Part shown: piece after piece, positions 52,637-61,989 of the stretch
Layout: every line of letters starts with the position of its first letter
How positions within the stretch are numbered: position 1 is the stretch's first letter
Origin: Thermoguttaceae bacterium
GTDB taxonomy: Bacteria > Planctomycetota > Planctomycetia > Pirellulales > Thermoguttaceae
Length of the DNA: 64,000 bases
Assembly: GCA_017407125.1 (NCBI GenBank)
Contig: JAFQXE010000024.1
Span: 1-64,000, forward strand
Direction: 5' to 3'
The notes under the pieces: generated by a model
Database searches by the model: none
Told to the model about the DNA's origin: nothing
What the model saw: only the letters and a program-made list of their open reading frames with translations
Made by a program: the position numbers and the translations under genes

Positions 52637-55561
52637 TTACGCATTCTTACGTTTCCGCCAGTACATCAAACCCGCAGCGCCAAGCGCCAACAGCGCCCAG
52701 GTCGACGGTTCCGGAACGGCGTTGGCGCTAAGCGTCCCAGAAAGCAAAATATTTTTTCCATCGAGCTTAACTTCATAGCCAGGAAAGTAATAAGAGAAAG
52801 TCGCGTTCTTGACAGCGTCAAAAATGCTCGCTGCATCGGCATCGCTTGTAGTGGTGATGAATACAAAGTCCGTGAACGAATCTCCGCCAACGAGTCCGCT
52901 GTCGGGATCCAGGACTATGTTGATAATCGACCCGGAGGCAAACGTCTCTTCATTGATTTCGCTGAGAATCAGCTGGTCAACGACAATCTCGCCTTGATCG
53001 TTTTTGCCGACTTCCATCAACAGCGTCGCGCCGCTATCCAGACTAAACGTTCCGTCAACCGTCAGCGTTCCGACCGAGTTGCCGGGGGACAGAGTCGCGC
53101 CAGCTTCGACTGCCAGCGATCCTTTGAAATACTCTTTCATATCCAGACGACCGGACGAAACAACGAAGCTGGAAGCCTCGACCAGTCCTGCCGCAGCAGT
53201 GCAAATCTGAAGCGTTCCGTCGCCGGTCTTAACGACTTGACCTGTACTCTTAATCTTATTATTTGAATCACCTGTTTCGAAAATGGTCAGCAATTGCTTC
53301 TTGCCGCTGGAAAGATTGTATTCCAGCGTTCCGTTTGCTCCAACGGTAATCGGACCGTTTGCGACAACGGCGTCGTCGGTCAGTTCGAGAACGCCGTCTG
53401 AAACGGTTGTTGCGCCAGTGTACGTGTTAGCGCCGGAGAGCGTCAGCGTTTTCGTTCCGCTTTTAGTCAAACCGCCAGCTCCTGCAATTACGCCTGCGAA
53501 TTCAGTATCAGCGCTGCTTTCTACAGTAATAGCTTTACCGTTGTTGTTGAGAACGCCAGCGTTCGTACCGGACAGATTGTACAGCGTACCGCCATTGGAC
53601 AGAACCAGCGTTCCCGAATTAACCGTTGTTGACGCAGCGGCAGGAGCCTGGATAAAAGTTTGAGTTCCCGTTCCGGTTAAAACGAGGGCGACATTTCCAG
53701 TAATAACGCCATAGTAAGTATTATCTTGTGAAGTCGTATCCAACGTTAGCGTTGATAAAGTTTCAGTATTGTTATAGATATTGCCTTTTAGGTATCCGCT
53801 ACCGTTGTCGCTCTTTAATCCCTTGAATTTTTGGCTGTAACCGTTCATATCCATCGTTCCGTAAATGTTGGCTGTACCGGCGTTGGCGCCAAACGGCTGA
53901 AGAGAGCCAAGTTTCAAATAACCTTGATTAGTAGTCGAACCAAAGTTGGTCTGAACGTTTCCTGTAAACGAATCGCCGATACAAGTTGTCGCCATTGTCA
54001 TCACATAGCCATTAGTATTACTAGCAACAACTACAGTTCCAGAACCGGACAGCGATCCTGAAAATGTCGAATTGACAGAGTTGCTCAAAGTCAGAGTTTT
54101 ACTTCCAAATTTGATAGTTCCATCCGTGCCGGAAAGATTGTTTAAAGTACCGTTATTGAGCAGTTCCAGCGTTCCCGAATTAACCGTTGTTGACGCAGCG
54201 GCAGGAGCCTGATGAAACTTCTGCGTTCCATTTTCTCCGCTTATAACGAGATCTATTTTTTGGGCAATAGTTCCGTAGTAGGTATACGTTCCGTTTGTTA
54301 TATCCAGCGTCAAAGTTGAAACGCTGCTGCTTGCGTTATTAAAGATACTTCCTTTATAAACAGTAGTCTTACCATCTTTCCCAGTATCGCTCACCAATCC
54401 TTTAAATATTTGGCTGTAACCGTTCATGTCCAACTGACCGTAGATGTTCGCCTGACCGACATTTGCCCCAAAGGGCTGATCGCTACCCAGACGCATCTTT
54501 CCCATACTTGATGTTTTATCCCAGTTTGTTGTAACGTTTCCTGTGAATGAATTGCCAGGAGAAGACGTTCCCATTATAACCCAGCCGCCGTCGGAAGGAA
54601 CTATGAGAGCGCCAGAACCCTTAATCTTTCCGGTAACGGTCATATCCTTACCCCAGCCAGCCTGAAGATACGAATTAGAAACAAAATTCAAATCGTTTGA
54701 AAAAGTGAGATATGCGTCATAATTATGAACAGTGCCGCCATTGAACGTGATTTCTTTTGAACCGATATAGGAAGTTGCGCTTGCCGGCGCTTCCGAAGTT
54801 CCAATATTTTTGTTTTCTTCTCCAATACGTATCTTCCCCTTGAGTGTGATTGAACCTTTATAGTCGCCAGTACCTGAAATATTAATCCAGTTCCCCGGAT
54901 TACTGGCATCTTTATTAAATGTTAAATTGCCGGAACCGTTAAGCCCGCCGGAGAGCGTTAATGAGCCATTTTTCCAACCGCATTGGACCTGGCTGTCTGC
55001 CGTAACGGTAATGGGGCAGGAAACCGTTCCATCTTTTGTTCCGCCGTGGTTTGTATCGCCGTCGTTAAAAAGCAAACCGCCAGCGAGAGTTATTCCGTTT
55101 GCAAGACCGATCGTTCCTCCAACTCTCAATTGAGTTCCGCTATTAACCGTGATCTTTCCAGTTCCCGTCTTCCAATTTCCTGATGCATAAAGATGACCGG
55201 AAGTCACAAAGATATTGCCATCAACTTTAATTGTTCCGCCGCTAGTTTTAATATTGGTTCCCGATCCAATGTTAATTGAATCTCCTGACGTTCCCAAAAC
55301 CAAGGTTCCAGCGTTGGACGTGATAGTAGCTGCGGTAATGCTGTTTGTCAGCGTCAGCGTTCCAGCGCCGGTTTTGGTAATAGTCCCGCCGGTAATAGTT
55401 CCGGTATAAGTTGCAGAGTTTGTAATGGCAAACTCTGTGTTCGTATTTATATTGGATGGGGCAGAAGGAACTGTATCATCTGTATACGTTTCCGCCTGAG
55501 CGAAAGAGCCGACGAACAAGAGCGCCAGAAGCGACAAACGCAGTTTCGGAGAATTGGTCAT
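52637..55561 (-). CDS. PEP-CTERM surface protein with beta-strand repeats
   Basis: From ATG 55561 the protein has 974 residues: a signal peptide (MTNSPKLRLSLLALLFVGSFAQA), then autotransporter-type beta-strand repeats such as LTKSGTKTLTLSGANTYTGATTVSDGVLEL (near 680), and units with ANIYGQLDMNGYSQIFKGL repeated three times. Its late module GDGTLQICTAAAGLVEASSFVV...LSPGNSVGTLTVDGTF matches the other two PEP-CTERM proteins. The end is VPEPSTWALLALGAAGLMYWRKRKNA. It lacks the Pmp-like GGAI block of its neighbour. Residues before this Met in the open frame have no coding support. It is the upstream member of a tandem pair, each with its own copy of the promoter. Confidence 0.85.
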   Translation of the reverse strand: MTNSPKLRLSLLALLFVGSFAQAETYTDDTVPSAPSNINTNTEFAITNSATYTGTITGGTITKTGAGTLTLTNSITAATITSNAGTLVLGTSGDSINIGSGTNIKTSGGTIKVDGNIFVTSGHLYASGNWKTGTGKITVNSGTQLRVGGTIGLANGITLAGGLLFNDGDTNHGGTKDGTVSCPITVTADSQVQCGWKNGSLTLSGGLNGSGNLTFNKDASNPGNWINISGTGDYKGSITLKGKIRIGEENKNIGTSEAPASATSYIGSKEITFNGGTVHNYDAYLTFSNDLNFVSNSYLQAGWGKDMTVTGKIKGSGALIVPSDGGWVIMGTSSPGNSFTGNVTTNWDKTSSMGKMRLGSDQPFGANVGQANIYGQLDMNGYSQIFKGLVSDTGKDGKTTVYKGSIFNNASSSVSTLTLDITNGTYTYYGTIAQKIDLVISGENGTQKFHQAPAAASTTVNSGTLELLNNGTLNNLSGTDGTIKFGSKTLTLSNSVNSTFSGSLSGSGTVVVASNTNGYVMTMATTCIGDSFTGNVQTNFGSTTNQGYLKLGSLQPFGANAGTANIYGTMDMNGYSQKFKGLKSDNGSGYLKGNIYNNTETLSTLTLDTTSQDNTYYGVITGNVALVLTGTGTQTFIQAPAAASTTVNSGTLVLSNGGTLYNLSGTNAGVLNNNGKAITVESSADTEFAGVIAGAGGLTKSGTKTLTLSGANTYTGATTVSDGVLELTDDAVVANGPITVGANGTLEYNLSSGKKQLLTIFETGDSNNKIKSTGQVVKTGDGTLQICTAAAGLVEASSFVVSSGRLDMKEYFKGSLAVEAGATLSPGNSVGTLTVDGTFSLDSGATLLMEVGKNDQGEIVVDQLILSEINEETFASGSIINIVLDPDSGLVGGDSFTDFVFITTTSDADAASIFDAVKNATFSYYFPGYEVKLDGKNILLSGTLSANAVPEPSTWALLALGAAGLMYWRKRKNA

Positions 55562-55818
55562 AATTCTTCTCTGTATGGGTAATAATTGGGGAATTTGGTT
55601 TAATGAACAAATGGTATGTATATATTTTGATACAGTTACCAAAAATACACTTCTAAATTTACATTATACACGTGATTTTTGATTCTGCAAGCAGTTTAGA
55701 GGAAAATATTTAAAATATTATGGAAAATAGATAGGATAGAGAAGACAATTAAGAAAACAAGAGGGATAGAGCAGGGGGCGGGGGAGATAAAACGCCGTTC
55801 AGCCCGGTTCGCGGGAGT
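55562..55818. repeat. Duplicated promoter/leader region, copy 2
   Basis: Partner of 52220-52478; after AAAACGCCGTTCAGCCCGGTT the similarity ends and an ACGAAA hairpin takes over, whereas copy 1 continues into the CGCAAAG module. The gap 55562-56046 contains this, the hairpin and an AATCCG module, and no gene. Confidence 0.85.
55663..55690 (-). promoter_or_regulatory. Promoter of the 974-residue PEP-CTERM gene
   Basis: On the minus strand, TTGCAG (55690-55685), 16-nt spacer, TATAAT (55668-55663) preceded by GTG, identical in layout to the neighbour's promoter. Confidence 0.65.
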
Positions 55819-55833
55819 GGCGGTTGCCGCAGT

Positions 55834-55942
55834 ATTTTTTTAACACGAAATATACGAAAAGGACGAAACAAACGAAAAGATTAATTTATTATCTAAAATT
55901 TTTCGTATCTTTCGCTTATTTCGTGTTTTTCGTGTTTAAAAA
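55834..55942. repeat. ACGAAA-type hairpin repeat, copy D
   Basis: TTTTTTAACACGAAATATAC and ACGAAAAGGACGAAAC on the left pair with TTTTTCGTATC, TTTCGCTTATTTCGTG and TTTTTCGTGTTTAAAAA on the right, a near-complete palindrome of about 109 bp. Confidence 0.8.
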
Positions 55943-55971
55943 TCCTATGATGAGCAAATGATGATTGAATT

Positions 55972-56045
55972 TCAATTAACCAATCGGCGAAAATCCGTCT
56001 AATCCGTAAAATCCGTGTACGGACTGACCCGCTCACAACCAATGA
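55972..56045 (+). repeat. AATCCG module downstream of hisC
   Basis: Contains TTAACCAATCGGCGAAAATC, CGTCTAATCCGTAAAATCCG and CGGACTGACCCGCTCACAAC followed by CAATGAATTACGC. An inverted copy lies upstream of hisC at 57150-57222. Confidence 0.8.
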
Positions 56046-56046
56046 A

Positions 56047-57099
<1,053 letters not shown>

Positions 57100-57149
57100 T
57101 TTTAATTCGGAATTAGGAATTCGGAATGCGGAATTACGCAAGCGCTGTT

Positions 57150-57222
57150 CATTGGTTGTGTGCAGGTCAGTCCGTTCACGGATTTGACGGATTAAACGGA
57201 TATTCACCGATTGGTTAATATA
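57150..57222 (-). repeat. AATCCG module upstream of hisC (inverted)
   Basis: The minus strand reads ATTAACCAATCGGTGAATAT, then CCGTTTAATCCGTCAAATCC and CGGACTGACCTGCACACAAC and CAATGAA, matching 55972-56045 over about 70 bp. The gap 57100-57404 otherwise contains a stutter (57100-57140) and the next copy. Confidence 0.8.
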
Positions 57223-57282
57223 AGTTCATTATTTTATACTTTTCTAATAATTTAATAACCTTTGATTTATAAAATAAATTCA

Positions 57283-57345
57283 GCGTTAAGTTAATCAATC
57301 GGTGTGAATCCGTCTTATCCGTGTTTTCCGTGTGGGACTTAAATA
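57283..57345 (+). repeat. AATCCG module, shorter copy
   Basis: TTAATCAATCGGTGTGAATC, CGTCTTATCCGTGTTTTCCG, with the tail lost after GTGTGGGAC. It is head-to-head with the copy at 57150-57222 across a 60-bp AT-rich spacer. Confidence 0.7.
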
Positions 57346-57404
57346 GACCCTAAATAAACCATATTTTAGCTCACAAGCGCAAACTTGTCGGAAGCGCCTC
57401 GCCG

Positions 57405-58187
57405 CTAGAACCAGTTCGCCGCGAAGCCGCCGTCGACGCTCAGAACGGCTCCGGTAATGAACCCGGCAGCGTTTCGCGAGCACAGCAGCAGAGCGGCGCC
57501 AGCCAGTTCGTCCGGGTTCCCATATCGGCGCATCGGGGTGCCGCGCATGATGTTGTCGACCCGTTCCGGATCGAGAATCTTGCGGTTCTGTTCAGCCGGG
57601 AAGAATCCGGGGCAGATCGTATTGCAGCGGACGTTCTTCAGAGCCATGTCCTGAGCGATGTTGCGGGACAGGTTGAGAACCGCTGCCTTCGACGCGCTGT
57701 ATCCGAAAACCTTCGACAGCGGAAGCAGGGACGTAACCGATCCGAAATTGAGGATCGCGCCGCCGCCGTTTTCCGCCATGTGTTCGCCAAAGACCTGGCA
57801 GGACAGGAACGTGCCTTTCAGGTTGATATTGATAACGAAATCCCATTTTTCTTCCGGGTGTTCCAGAAAAGTCGGGGACGCGAAGTTAACGCCCGCCGCG
57901 TTAACCAGGACGTCGACTCTGCCAGTCGGCTTTTTCGCCTCGTCCAGAGCGTTGACGATGGACTCGCGTTTGGTAACGTCGATGAGCGTCCAGAACGCCT
58001 TTCCGCCCAGCGATTCCAGTTCCGCGACGCGTTTCTTGCAGCCCGCTTCGGTAACGTCCGCGACAACCACGTTCGCGCCCGCCTGAGCGAACGCGCGGCA
58101 CAGCGCTCCGCCCAACTCGCCGGCTCCGCCGATAACCACGACCGTCTGACCGTCGTAACCAAACATGTTCTGGATATATTCTGACAT
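57405..58187 (-). CDS. SDR oxidoreductase, D-mannonate/fructuronate-type
   Basis: From ATG 58187 (GGAG 6 nt upstream) the protein has 260 residues. It is a classical short-chain dehydrogenase: GGAGELGGALC as the NAD-binding loop (20-30), VNAAG near 95-99, Ser150 and Tyr163-x3-Lys167 (YSASK) as catalytic residues, and a C-terminal GAVLSVDGGF. The stretch PGFFPAEQNRKIL after the active site resembles D-mannonate oxidoreductase (UxuB/YjmF-like), which would place it in hexuronate use. Many SDRs act on other sugars or alcohols, so this is only a suggestion. It is monocistronic, with a repeat-rich 440-bp gap upstream. Confidence 0.85.
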   Translation of the reverse strand: MSEYIQNMFGYDGQTVVVIGGAGELGGALCRAFAQAGANVVVADVTEAGCKKRVAELESLGGKAFWTLIDVTKRESIVNALDEAKKPTGRVDVLVNAAGVNFASPTFLEHPEEKWDFVININLKGTFLSCQVFGEHMAENGGGAILNFGSVTSLLPLSKVFGYSASKAAVLNLSRNIAQDMALKNVRCNTICPGFFPAEQNRKILDPERVDNIMRGTPMRRYGNPDELAGAALLLCSRNAAGFITGAVLSVDGGFAANWF

Positions 58188-58320
58188 CGTATTCTCCTGT
58201 ATTCGTACAAAATGGGATAAAAGGGACGACAGACCTTTCGCCAATCCAGCCTGACCCGCCCTGATATTGTCTGATTATATATTATACTCCCCTTCCAACG
58301 CAACGTAAGGGGGGGCTATT

Positions 58321-58500
58321 TTTAGTTAGGAATTAGGAGTGAGGAGGGAGGAGTTGAGGAAATTATCAATTAGCAATGAGCAATTAGCAATTGACGAATA
58401 GGCGAGCCGGGAACGTGAGTTCCCGGGCTTACCGTTCCAAACGTCTCTTTTTTACTCATTGGTTATCGGTCGTATACCCACGGGTTAACACCCGTGGCTC
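58321..58500. repeat. Stutters and CCACGGGT hairpin upstream of the HIRAN gene
   Basis: 58324-58357 repeats TTAGGAATTAGGAGTGAGG; 58362-58394 repeats TTAGCAATGAGCAATTAGC; GGGAACG-TGA-GTTCCCGG is near 58409; CCACGGGT-TAAC-ACCCGTGG is at 58478-58497. The gap 58188-58627 holds no gene. Confidence 0.65.
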
Positions 58501-58542
58501 GCCTGGGGGTTTGAGACCTTCCCAAGCAACCATTTTTGAACA

Positions 58543-58565
58543 GGTATGACAGATTCTGTCATACC
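58543..58565. promoter_or_regulatory. Perfect palindromic operator before the HIRAN-WYL genes
   Basis: GGTATGACAG (58543-58552) and its exact complement (58556-58565) flank ATT. It ends 4 bp before the -35 box of the HIRAN gene. WYL-family regulators often autoregulate through such palindromes, so this is the likely target of the WYL protein encoded by the second gene. Confidence 0.65.
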
Positions 58566-58569
58566 TCCA

Positions 58570-58597
58570 TTGAATCGGTTGAAATCTTAACTATAAT
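58570..58597 (+). promoter_or_regulatory. Promoter for the HIRAN-WYL unit
   Basis: TTGAAT (58570-58575), 16-nt spacer, perfect TATAAT (58592-58597), about 30 nt before the ATG, with GAGGG as ribosome-binding site. Confidence 0.65.
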
Positions 58598-58627
58598 ATA
58601 GGTAACTAAATCATAGAGGGAAAAATC

Positions 58628-59860
58628 ATGACGGAAAACCGAACTGCTTCTGACGATCAATTTAACGGTCCGGAAACGCTCTACGCGCACTTTCAGGACA
58701 GAATCTACGCTTTACAGAATAGCGTCGTTGACCTGCTGTATACAAAACGCGATTTAATCTATTACGATAAACCGGGGTTGACGGGCTGTTTTTATTCCAG
58801 TTTGTTTCGTTACGAAAAGAAGCTCAAGCTGCTTTCCGCAAAAATCGAAAAGTACAAGTTTGAAATCAAGCAAATACAAGCCATTCTCAACGGTCAGGAC
58901 AAATCGTTAAAAGACGTCAAACAGGAAAGCAAGAGTCAGTTCGCCGCCGTTAAAAAAGAGCTGAAAGAATGGGAAAGGCAGCTGAAAAAGACTATCAAAA
59001 CTGGAAGCGACTATACGTTTAAACTATCAAAGAAAAAAAAGAATCGGCTCGACAACCTTTACAATTGGATTAAAACCGAACCAACCGTAATCGGCAACAA
59101 GGAAAACAACATTCGTAAACTGCTGGTTACTTCAAGCTTCTATTATTATAACAATAATTACCAGGGCTTGAAAGAAACAGCGCAATACGTCTACGAGTGC
59201 AATCTCAACTGGTACAAGCCGGTAGTCACAGCGGCAGAAATACGCCAATTGACTACAGCGTGTCAGGCGGCGCGTGACAAGCTTCAGCTTCAAATTGATC
59301 AGATTCAAAGTCAATTCCCCTTTTCGAGAAAAGACGAGCTGAGTCATGAAGACGAACAGGAACGCTGCGCTAAAGAATTGAGAGAAAAGATTCTCAAAGC
59401 CCATAAAGACGTCCTTGAATGGCGGCAGAAGCGTAACGAATTCATTGCGCTCTATCGGCTCTCAAAGCGAAACTCCTTGCCTAGCGTATTCAAAAAGCGA
59501 GAGGAAATTATTCCTCATCGCTCTTTCGAATCGTCTGTGCGATTGATGAACACAAACGTAGCGGGGACGACTCACGTTCCGGACATCGTCTCCCTTGCAG
59601 GGCGGCTTAAGCCCGGCGATCGGCTTTACCTGCTTCGAGAACCGAACAACAAATACGATTCCAACGCCATTTTGGTTTTGAATAATAAAGAACAAAAGCT
59701 GGGATACATTCCCAAAGCCAACAACCCCGTACTGGCAAAAATGATGGACCAAGGACTGCAGCTGTACGCAGACGCCGATACGATAGAGCAAAACGGCTCG
59801 TGGGTCAAAATCGTCGTCAACGTCTATATGTACAACTCCCTTTTTGAAAGCCGCGGCTGA
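58628..59860 (+). CDS. Coiled-coil protein with C-terminal HIRAN domain
   Basis: The 410-residue cytoplasmic protein has a long helical, Lys/Glu-rich N-terminal part (about 1-290, several coiled-coil stretches such as LKLLSAKIEKYKFEIKQIQA) that I do not recognise. The C-terminal HIRAN domain spans about 305-400: VAGTTHVPDIVSLAGRLKPG, LYLLREPNNKYDSNAILVLN and KLGYIPKANNPVLA. HIRAN binds DNA 3' ends or single strands and occurs in eukaryotic HLTF/Rad5 helicases and in bacterial defence or repair proteins. No helicase or nuclease part is visible here, so this may be a DNA-damage or foreign-DNA sensor. It shares a promoter with the WYL regulator 52 bp downstream. Confidence 0.75.
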   Translation: MTENRTASDDQFNGPETLYAHFQDRIYALQNSVVDLLYTKRDLIYYDKPGLTGCFYSSLFRYEKKLKLLSAKIEKYKFEIKQIQAILNGQDKSLKDVKQESKSQFAAVKKELKEWERQLKKTIKTGSDYTFKLSKKKKNRLDNLYNWIKTEPTVIGNKENNIRKLLVTSSFYYYNNNYQGLKETAQYVYECNLNWYKPVVTAAEIRQLTTACQAARDKLQLQIDQIQSQFPFSRKDELSHEDEQERCAKELREKILKAHKDVLEWRQKRNEFIALYRLSKRNSLPSVFKKREEIIPHRSFESSVRLMNTNVAGTTHVPDIVSLAGRLKPGDRLYLLREPNNKYDSNAILVLNNKEQKLGYIPKANNPVLAKMMDQGLQLYADADTIEQNGSWVKIVVNVYMYNSLFESRG

Positions 59861-59912
59861 CGCCCGACGTTTTCCATTTCATGATTTAACCTCCTGACAT
59901 CCCTGAAAATCA

Positions 59913-60938
59913 ATGAACGAAACCACTTCCAAAACCCGGCAATGGGAACTATTGAAAATTCTCACTTCCAACGATCCCAAACATAAAAACGGATACGCTA
60001 TCGACGAGCTGTCAAAGAGAATGGGCGTTTCCCCACGAACCATTCAGCGCGACTTGAGCGTCATGAGCGACATCTTAAAAACGGGAAAGATCGTCCTAGA
60101 ATGCCGCCCCGTTCCCGGTACCGGAAAGCAGCTGTGGAAAATCGATTTTCTCTCGGGAGAGAGCACCGTCAACCTCCGTTACGACGAGGCGATCGCGCTG
60201 TGCATCGGATACCAGTTCCTGCAGCCGCTTATCGGAACGCCGATTTGGAAGTCCGCCAGCGCCGGAATTAAAAAGATTCGCTCTCAGCTGGGCAAAGACG
60301 TCATTGACAAATTCGACGCCATGGCGAAGTCGGCGTTTATTACTCACGTCGGCAGCAGCAATTACCAGTCAAACGAATACACGTCCATTTTGGACGACAT
60401 TTACTCTGCCATGGAATCGCAGTGCAGCGTCGTAATCAAGTACCGGTCACAGGAATCGACCAGGGCGGAATCCTATTCCATTGACCCGTACCACATCATG
60501 CTGCACAAGGGGTCGATATACATCATCGGCTATTCTCACAAAGTCAACGCCATGCGGCATTGGAAGCTCAACAGAGTGGAGCAGACGGAACTGCTTTACA
60601 ACGTCAAATTCAACAAAGACCCCAGTTTCAATATCGGGAAATACATGTCCGGGTCGTTCGGCGTGATTCATTTCCCGACGGAAAAGTTGCAAAAAGTAAA
60701 AATCCGGTTTGACGAATCCGTCGCCCGATACGTCAGCGAACACGTCTGGTCGAACTCGCAGAAGATAACGTCACAGCCGGACGGCTCCGTCGTTCTGGAC
60801 ATGCAGCTCAACAACACCGTAGAAGTCAAAAACTGGATTATGAGTTTCGGCTCTCATGCAGAAGTGTTAAAACCCGCCTTCCTCCGAGACGAAATCGTCG
60901 CCGACCTGCAAGCCGCGCTAAAGAAATACGAGCAGTAA
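59913..60938 (+). CDS. WYL-domain transcriptional regulator
   Basis: The 341-residue protein has an N-terminal winged helix of the HTH_11 type (ELSKRMGVSPRTIQRDLSVMSDI, about 27-50) and a WYL domain (about 165-235: VVIKYRSQESTRAESYSIDPYHIMLHKGSIYIIGYSH...RHWKLNRVEQTELL), then a WCX-type C-terminal extension. WYL proteins sense ligands such as nucleic acids or cyclic nucleotides and control phage-defence, DNA-damage and mobile-element genes (BrxR, CapW). It follows the HIRAN gene by 52 bp, and a perfect palindrome lies in front of the shared promoter, so autoregulation and control of HIRAN are inferred. Confidence 0.85.
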   Translation: MNETTSKTRQWELLKILTSNDPKHKNGYAIDELSKRMGVSPRTIQRDLSVMSDILKTGKIVLECRPVPGTGKQLWKIDFLSGESTVNLRYDEAIALCIGYQFLQPLIGTPIWKSASAGIKKIRSQLGKDVIDKFDAMAKSAFITHVGSSNYQSNEYTSILDDIYSAMESQCSVVIKYRSQESTRAESYSIDPYHIMLHKGSIYIIGYSHKVNAMRHWKLNRVEQTELLYNVKFNKDPSFNIGKYMSGSFGVIHFPTEKLQKVKIRFDESVARYVSEHVWSNSQKITSQPDGSVVLDMQLNNTVEVKNWIMSFGSHAEVLKPAFLRDEIVADLQAALKKYEQ

Positions 60939-60960
60939 AACGCACTCGGATTAGACGAAT

Positions 60961-61186
60961 GATGAAAGGCGGTAATGGAGCGACCAACGGGAGCGGAATT
61001 ACGCATTCGCCGTCAGGCGAACAAAACGCCGGAATTAAGATGTCACATTGATTTCGCGCTTAGGCGAGCCGCGGGTGTAAACCCGTGGGCGTGAACGAAT
61101 CCCCGGAAAAAACTCACGCGGAGCCGCGGAGGAGCGGAGAATGTTCGCGAAGTTTTAAAGATTTCTTTGCGCTCTTTGCGGCTTAA
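60961..61186. repeat. Composite of GGCGGTAATGGAG, CCACGGGT and CGCAAAG modules
   Basis: 60963-61022 matches 11447-11510; 61062-61095 matches the hairpin at 58478 in reverse; 61104-61186 is a minus-oriented CGCAAAG module (CCCCGGAAAAAACTCACGCG, TTCGCGAAGTTTTAAAG, TTTGCGCTCTTTGCGGC), whose end runs to the stop of the next gene. Three families are joined in one gap. Confidence 0.75.
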
Positions 61187-61980
61187 AAATCGTTCTCCGT
61201 CTTGTCGTCGTCGAAACTCTCTTGCTGTTCCGGCGAATCGGGCGGCGGGGCTTGCTGTTCGTTTCTTATTTTCGTCAGACGTTCCTTTCTTCTGGCTTTT
61301 TGACGTCTATAAACGCGAAGCCGCCGAATCTGATACGCGCCAAGTCGACGTATTAGCACGTAAAAGAACGCAACAAAGAACCCGAAGAGTAATAATTGAT
61401 TCAACGCAAATAACAGCATAGCTACGCCAATTCCTCCCCAGCCGCTTTGTCCGCTGCTGTCATGAACAGTAACAGCAGGTTCGCGATGAGGGAGTATGGC
61501 TTGCGCGCAGTATTGGAGAAAATTCGGCAACAGAAAAAACACTGCAAAAAACAGAATTATCAATATTCCCAATAAGACAAAGTATAGGAGTATTTGTATA
61601 ATCTCGCCGAAAAAACTGTCCTGAAAACCTTTACAAAAAAGACCGAACTCCGATTCTCTGTGTTTGCTCTGCGACTTTGAAAAACGAATGTTACGCTCTT
61701 TCTCTTGTTGTACGTTATCATGAATTTTAATTCCAATCAAGATTACGGGAATCAAAACTAAACTGACGCCAAGAGATAACAAATAAACAGAAAGCGGAAA
61801 ATCCATGAAGAAATCTTTCAGCAGAAGATCAACCCACTTGCTAAAAAGGACTTGATAAAAAAACACAATGCATACAACCAGCGGCAAAAGAAACGTGTAT
61901 AACGTCATAAACCGCTTCCAAACAGATTGTCTGTTGTCGTTGACGTTCTTGGCAATTGGTTTGTTATCTTCGTTTTTCAT
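61183..61980 (-). CDS. Four-helix membrane protein of unknown function
   Basis: I do not recognise this 265-residue protein (ATG 61980). It has four transmembrane helices (about 22-45, 58-81, 127-155 and 185-213) and a basic cytoplasmic tail rich in Arg (RRLRVYRRQKARRKERL) followed by an acidic, Gln/Pro-rich end. The third and fourth helices are connected by a short loop containing HDSSGQSGWGG. The extra N-terminal residues upstream in the frame (SFFRGLTHPGS) come from the CGCAAAG repeat. No operon partner is clear. Confidence 0.6.
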   Translation of the reverse strand: MKNEDNKPIAKNVNDNRQSVWKRFMTLYTFLLPLVVCIVFFYQVLFSKWVDLLLKDFFMDFPLSVYLLSLGVSLVLIPVILIGIKIHDNVQQEKERNIRFSKSQSKHRESEFGLFCKGFQDSFFGEIIQILLYFVLLGILIILFFAVFFLLPNFLQYCAQAILPHREPAVTVHDSSGQSGWGGIGVAMLLFALNQLLLFGFFVAFFYVLIRRLGAYQIRRLRVYRRQKARRKERLTKIRNEQQAPPPDSPEQQESFDDDKTENDF

Positions 61981-61989
61981 ATAAAAAGA

